Source: Chloroflexota bacterium (GTDB lineage Bacteria > Chloroflexota > Limnocylindria > Limnocylindrales > CSP1-4). From it: a DNA stretch of 6,885 nt. How positions within the stretch are numbered: the first letter of the stretch is position 1; the number at the start of each line of letters is the position of its first letter. This document shows positions 4,965 through 6,885 of this stretch, one piece after another. A program made the translations under genes and the position numbers. Below the pieces are notes generated by a model. The model saw only the letters and a list, made by a program, of their open reading frames with translations. It did no database searches and had not been told where the DNA came from. The stretch lies in contig JAJYEB010000102.1 in the NCBI GenBank assembly GCA_021790375.1, positions 1 to 6,885 of the forward strand. The letters are read 5' to 3'.

Positions 4965-6218
4965 CTACTGGTCGAGGCTCTTGGTGAGCGTCGCGAGGAA
5001 CTGCGCGTTGCTCTCCGTCTTGGCCAGCCGGTTGAGCAGCAGCTCGATCCCCTCGTTGGTGCCGACCGCGGAGAGCATCCGCCGCATGGTCCAGACCATG
5101 CGGAGCGTCCCCTCCTCGAGCAGCAGCTCCTCGCGGCGCGTGCCCGAGCGCTGGACGTCGATCGCCGGGAAGATGCGCTTCTCCGCGAGCTTCCGGTCGA
5201 GGATGAGCTCCGAGTTGCCGGTGCCCTTGAACTCCTCGTAGATCACGTCGTCCATGCGGGACCCGGTGTCGATGAGGCAGGTCGCGATGATCGTGAGCGA
5301 GCCGCCCTCCTCGAGCTTCCGCGCCGCGCCGAAGAAGCGCTTGGGCGGGTACAGGGCGATCGGGTCGATGCCGCCCGAAAGGGTGCGGCCGGACGGCGGC
5401 AGGGCGAGGTTGTAGGCGCGCGCCAGGCGCGTGATCGAGTCGAGCAGGATCACGACGTCGCGGCCGGTCTCCACCTGCCGCTTGGCGATCTCGAGCGCCA
5501 TCTCCGCCACGTGGGTGTGGTTCTCGGTCGGCTCGTCGAAGGTCGAGCTGATGACCTCGCCCATCACCGAGCGTCGCATGTCGGTGACCTCCTCGGGGCG
5601 CTCGCCGATGAGCGCCACCATCAGGAGGATCTCGGGATAGTTCGCGGTGATCCCGTTCGCGATCTGCTTCAGCAGCACCGTCTTGCCGGCCTTGGGCGGG
5701 CTGACGATCAGCGCGCGCTGGCCCTTGCCGAGCGGGTTCACCAGGTTGATCAGGCGCTGGCTCAGGTTCTTCGGGTCGGTCTCGAGGTTGATCAGCTCGA
5801 TCGGGTGGATCGGCGTCAGCGCGTCGAAGTGGGGCCGGCGGCGTGCCGTCTCGGGGTCCACCCCGTTGACGGACTCGACGCGCAGCAGCCCCCAGTACTT
5901 CTCCCCGTCCTTCGGAGTCCGCGTGACACCCCCGACGCGGTCGCCGGTGCGGAGCCCGAACTTGCGCACCTGGGTGGAGCTCACGTAGACGTCGTCGGGG
6001 CTGGGCATCAGTCCGTGGCGGCGCAGGAACCCGTAGCCCTCGTCGACGATGTCGAGGATCCCGGTCGCGTACGGCTGACCGCCGCGCTCGACCTGGCGCT
6101 GGAGGATCCGCTCGACGAGCTCGTCGCGGCGCAGACCGCTGGCGTCGCCGACGTCCAGGTCGCCGCCGATCTCGACCAGCTCGCGCAGGTTCTTGGTCTT
6201 GAGTTCGTTGATGTTCAT
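4965..6218 (-). CDS. rho: Transcription termination factor Rho
   Basis: Hexameric RNA-dependent helicase that tracks along untranslated RNA and ends transcription. The 417-residue product is colinear with compact Rho proteins. Rho_N helices (1-45, MNINELKTKNLRELVEIG); an RNA-binding cold-shock-like domain (about 49-120) with GYGFLRR (61-67); then a RecA-type ATPase core with Walker A PPKAGKT (174-180), catalytic Glu E206 in GERPEEV, Walker B VVILLD (D260), a Q-loop near SGRTLSGGID (276-285), an R-loop near DTGSRMDD (317-324) and an arginine finger R361 in SGTRREELL. G205 replaces the Asp usual next to the catalytic Glu. The ATG at 6218 begins at the conserved N-terminus; an in-frame GTG at 6335 would add 39 unrelated residues. 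Neither start has a clear ribosome-binding site. A near-consensus promoter and a leader of about 165 nt precede it, leaving room for the autogenous attenuation known for rho genes. Confidence 0.97.
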   Translation of the reverse strand: MNINELKTKNLRELVEIGGDLDVGDASGLRRDELVERILQRQVERGGQPYATGILDIVDEGYGFLRRHGLMPSPDDVYVSSTQVRKFGLRTGDRVGGVTRTPKDGEKYWGLLRVESVNGVDPETARRRPHFDALTPIHPIELINLETDPKNLSQRLINLVNPLGKGQRALIVSPPKAGKTVLLKQIANGITANYPEILLMVALIGERPEEVTDMRRSVMGEVISSTFDEPTENHTHVAEMALEIAKRQVETGRDVVILLDSITRLARAYNLALPPSGRTLSGGIDPIALYPPKRFFGAARKLEEGGSLTIIATCLIDTGSRMDDVIYEEFKGTGNSELILDRKLAEKRIFPAIDVQRSGTRREELLLEEGTLRMVWTMRRMLSAVGTNEGIELLLNRLAKTESNAQFLATLTKSLDQ

Positions 6219-6280
6219 CGATCGGCACCGGTCGGGAGTTGGATGGGCGGCCGCAACAGGGCCGGGAAACGCGAGGAGCG

Positions 6281-6337
6281 TCAATGGGCGCACCCGCCGA
6301 TGCGGCGCGGCTCCTCCGGCGTCGGACGTGGACACAT
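6281..6337 (-). other. Possible 18-codon upstream ORF in the rho leader
   Basis: An ATG at 6337 opens a frame ending in TGA at 6281, encoding MCPRPTPEEPRRIGGCAH. It lies inside the predicted rho leader, 62 nt before the rho ATG and out of frame with it. No Shine-Dalgarno sequence precedes it. It could act as a leader peptide whose translation shields the leader from Rho, or be a chance frame. A 5-bp hairpin (CGTCG-GGC-CGACG, 6361-6349) lies just upstream. Confidence 0.25.
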
Positions 6338-6388
6338 GGAAACCACTGCGTCGGCCCGACGGAATGGGAGGGAGCGAGTGCGGGCGAA

Positions 6389-6416
6389 ATCATAGCACGC
6401 ACCCGACGCGGGTCAA
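6389..6416 (-). promoter_or_regulatory. Near-consensus sigma-70 promoter of rho
   Basis: On the minus strand TTGACC (6416-6411) is followed after 16 bp by TATGAT (6394-6389), with TGC forming an extended -10. Each hexamer differs from consensus at one position. Transcription should start near 6382, about 165 nt before the rho ATG. This is the strongest promoter-like sequence in the window. Confidence 0.75.
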
Positions 6417-6417
6417 T

Positions 6418-6445
6418 GCCGTATGCCGGGCGCACGGCACACGGC
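6418..6445 (-). terminator. Hairpin terminator of the EamA transporter gene
   Basis: Immediately after the TGA stop, minus-strand GCCGTGTGCCG (6445-6435) pairs with CGGCATACGGC (6428-6418) across a 6-nt loop, giving an 11-bp stem. The only non-Watson-Crick pair is G-U in minus-strand RNA but A-C in plus-strand RNA, so the fold favours the minus transcript. No U-run follows: one base later the -35 of the rho promoter begins. It may work as a tail-less terminator or with Rho. Confidence 0.6.
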
Positions 6446-6885
6446 TCAGTCCGCGAGGACCAGCGCCTCCTCCGGGACGGCCGAGCGCCGCCGGCGCATC
6501 CCCTCCAGGCTCGCCCCTGCGCTGGCGATCACCACGAACGCGATCCCCAGCACGTCGGCGGGCTCCAGCGCCTGCCCGAGGAACGCCAGCCCGACCAGGG
6601 CGGCGATCGCCGGCTCCAGGCTGGTCAGCACGCCGTAGGTTCCGGGGCGCAGGCTGCGCAGCGCCGCGAGTTCCAGCGTGTAGGGGATCACGCTGCTGAA
6701 GGTGGCCACGACGAGGCCGGCGCCCAGCACCCACGGATCGAGCAGGCCCGCGCCCCCGGTGGCCACGGCCGGAATCGCCAGCAGCGCCGCCCCGACGAGC
6801 ATCGCCGCGCCGAGCCCCCGGCCGTCGGGCCATGCCCTGCCCAGCCGCGTCCCCTGGAGGATGTAGACCACCCAGCACATCCCCG
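6446..6885 (-). CDS. EamA/DMT-family transporter (RhtA-like), C-terminal half
   Basis: The frame is open to the right edge, so the N-terminal half lies outside the window; the ATG at 6880 is internal by homology, not the start. About 145 residues are visible and match the second EamA repeat of ten-helix drug/metabolite transporters. GMCWVVYILQGTRLG is the first helix of the repeat. Four more hydrophobic helices follow, near AAMLVGAALLAIPAVA, WVLGAGLVVATFSSVIPYTL, TYGVLTSLEPAIAALVGLAFL and VLGIAFVVIASAGASLEG. The segments SSVIPYTLE and LTSLEPAIAAL are typical of RhtA/YddG-type inner-membrane exporters of amino acids or related metabolites. The basic tail GMRRRR fits a cytoplasmic C-terminus. 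Substrate cannot be told from this fragment. A hairpin after the stop separates it from rho, so the two genes are probably not one unit. Confidence 0.88.
   Translation of the reverse strand, partial: GMCWVVYILQGTRLGRAWPDGRGLGAAMLVGAALLAIPAVATGGAGLLDPWVLGAGLVVATFSSVIPYTLELAALRSLRPGTYGVLTSLEPAIAALVGLAFLGQALEPADVLGIAFVVIASAGASLEGMRRRRSAVPEEALVLAD

Noticed and set aside
6219..6335. Upstream GTG start for rho adding 39 residues
   Set aside because: The added residues resemble no Rho N-terminus, no ribosome-binding site precedes the GTG, and the ATG at 6218 falls exactly at the family start.
4575..6395. A 606-codon open frame on the plus strand
   Set aside because: It lies opposite rho and the start of the M23 gene, has an Arg/Asp/Gly/Val-skewed composition and no recognisable domain. 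Stop-free antisense frames are expected opposite real genes at this GC content.
4933..6435. A 500-codon minus-strand frame overlapping rho
   Set aside because: It is the shifted frame of rho, almost entirely Arg/Pro/Ala/Gly, while the rho frame carries every family motif.

Overview
This is a GC-rich window (around 70% G+C by eye) of ordinary bacterial chromosome. Five complete genes lie on the minus strand. The window edges cut two more: the end of a holA-like gene on plus and the end of an EamA transporter gene on minus. The obgE-nadD-rsfS order, a compact Rho without the large actinobacterial N-terminal insertion, and a LysM/M23 peptidase carrying HPALDIA suggest a Chloroflexota-type bacterium (Limnocylindria-like would fit). 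That placement is inference from gene style, and a high-GC actinobacterium is the main alternative.

Layout on plus coordinates: 2-298, the end of holA (DNA polymerase III delta), plus strand. 299-440, a convergent intergenic region with a 42-bp tandem repeat and overlapping GC-rich inverted repeats. 441-776, a small four-cysteine zinc-ribbon gene of unknown role. 827-1249, rsfS. 1308-1991, nadD. 1988-3283, obgE. 3344-4741, a membrane-anchored LysM/M23 peptidase. 4965-6218, rho. 6446-6885, the C-terminal half of an EamA/RhtA-like transporter. The minus-strand genes are read from right to left.

Expression units: the EamA gene ends in an 11-bp hairpin. It abuts a near-consensus sigma-70 promoter (TTGACC-16-TATGAT) that should drive rho through a leader of about 165 nt with an 18-codon upstream ORF. 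A weak hairpin after rho touches a second promoter (TTGACG-18-TAAGGT), which would drive the M23 gene through a leader of about 160 nt and an AGGAG-preceded TTG start. A nested inverted repeat after the M23 gene is followed by an extended -10 (TGCTAGGAT) placed so that the obgE transcript could begin at its ATG. obgE and nadD overlap by GTGA, and rsfS and the zinc-ribbon gene follow at short spacing. obgE-nadD-rsfS-zinc ribbon therefore looks like one operon joining ribosome maturation/silencing and NAD synthesis.

I see no mobile element, CRISPR array, RNA gene, defence locus or other obviously new system. The points worth a second look are the uncharacterised zinc-ribbon protein, the rho and M23 leaders, the apparently leaderless obgE, and a Gly in place of the usual Asp beside the catalytic Glu of Rho.
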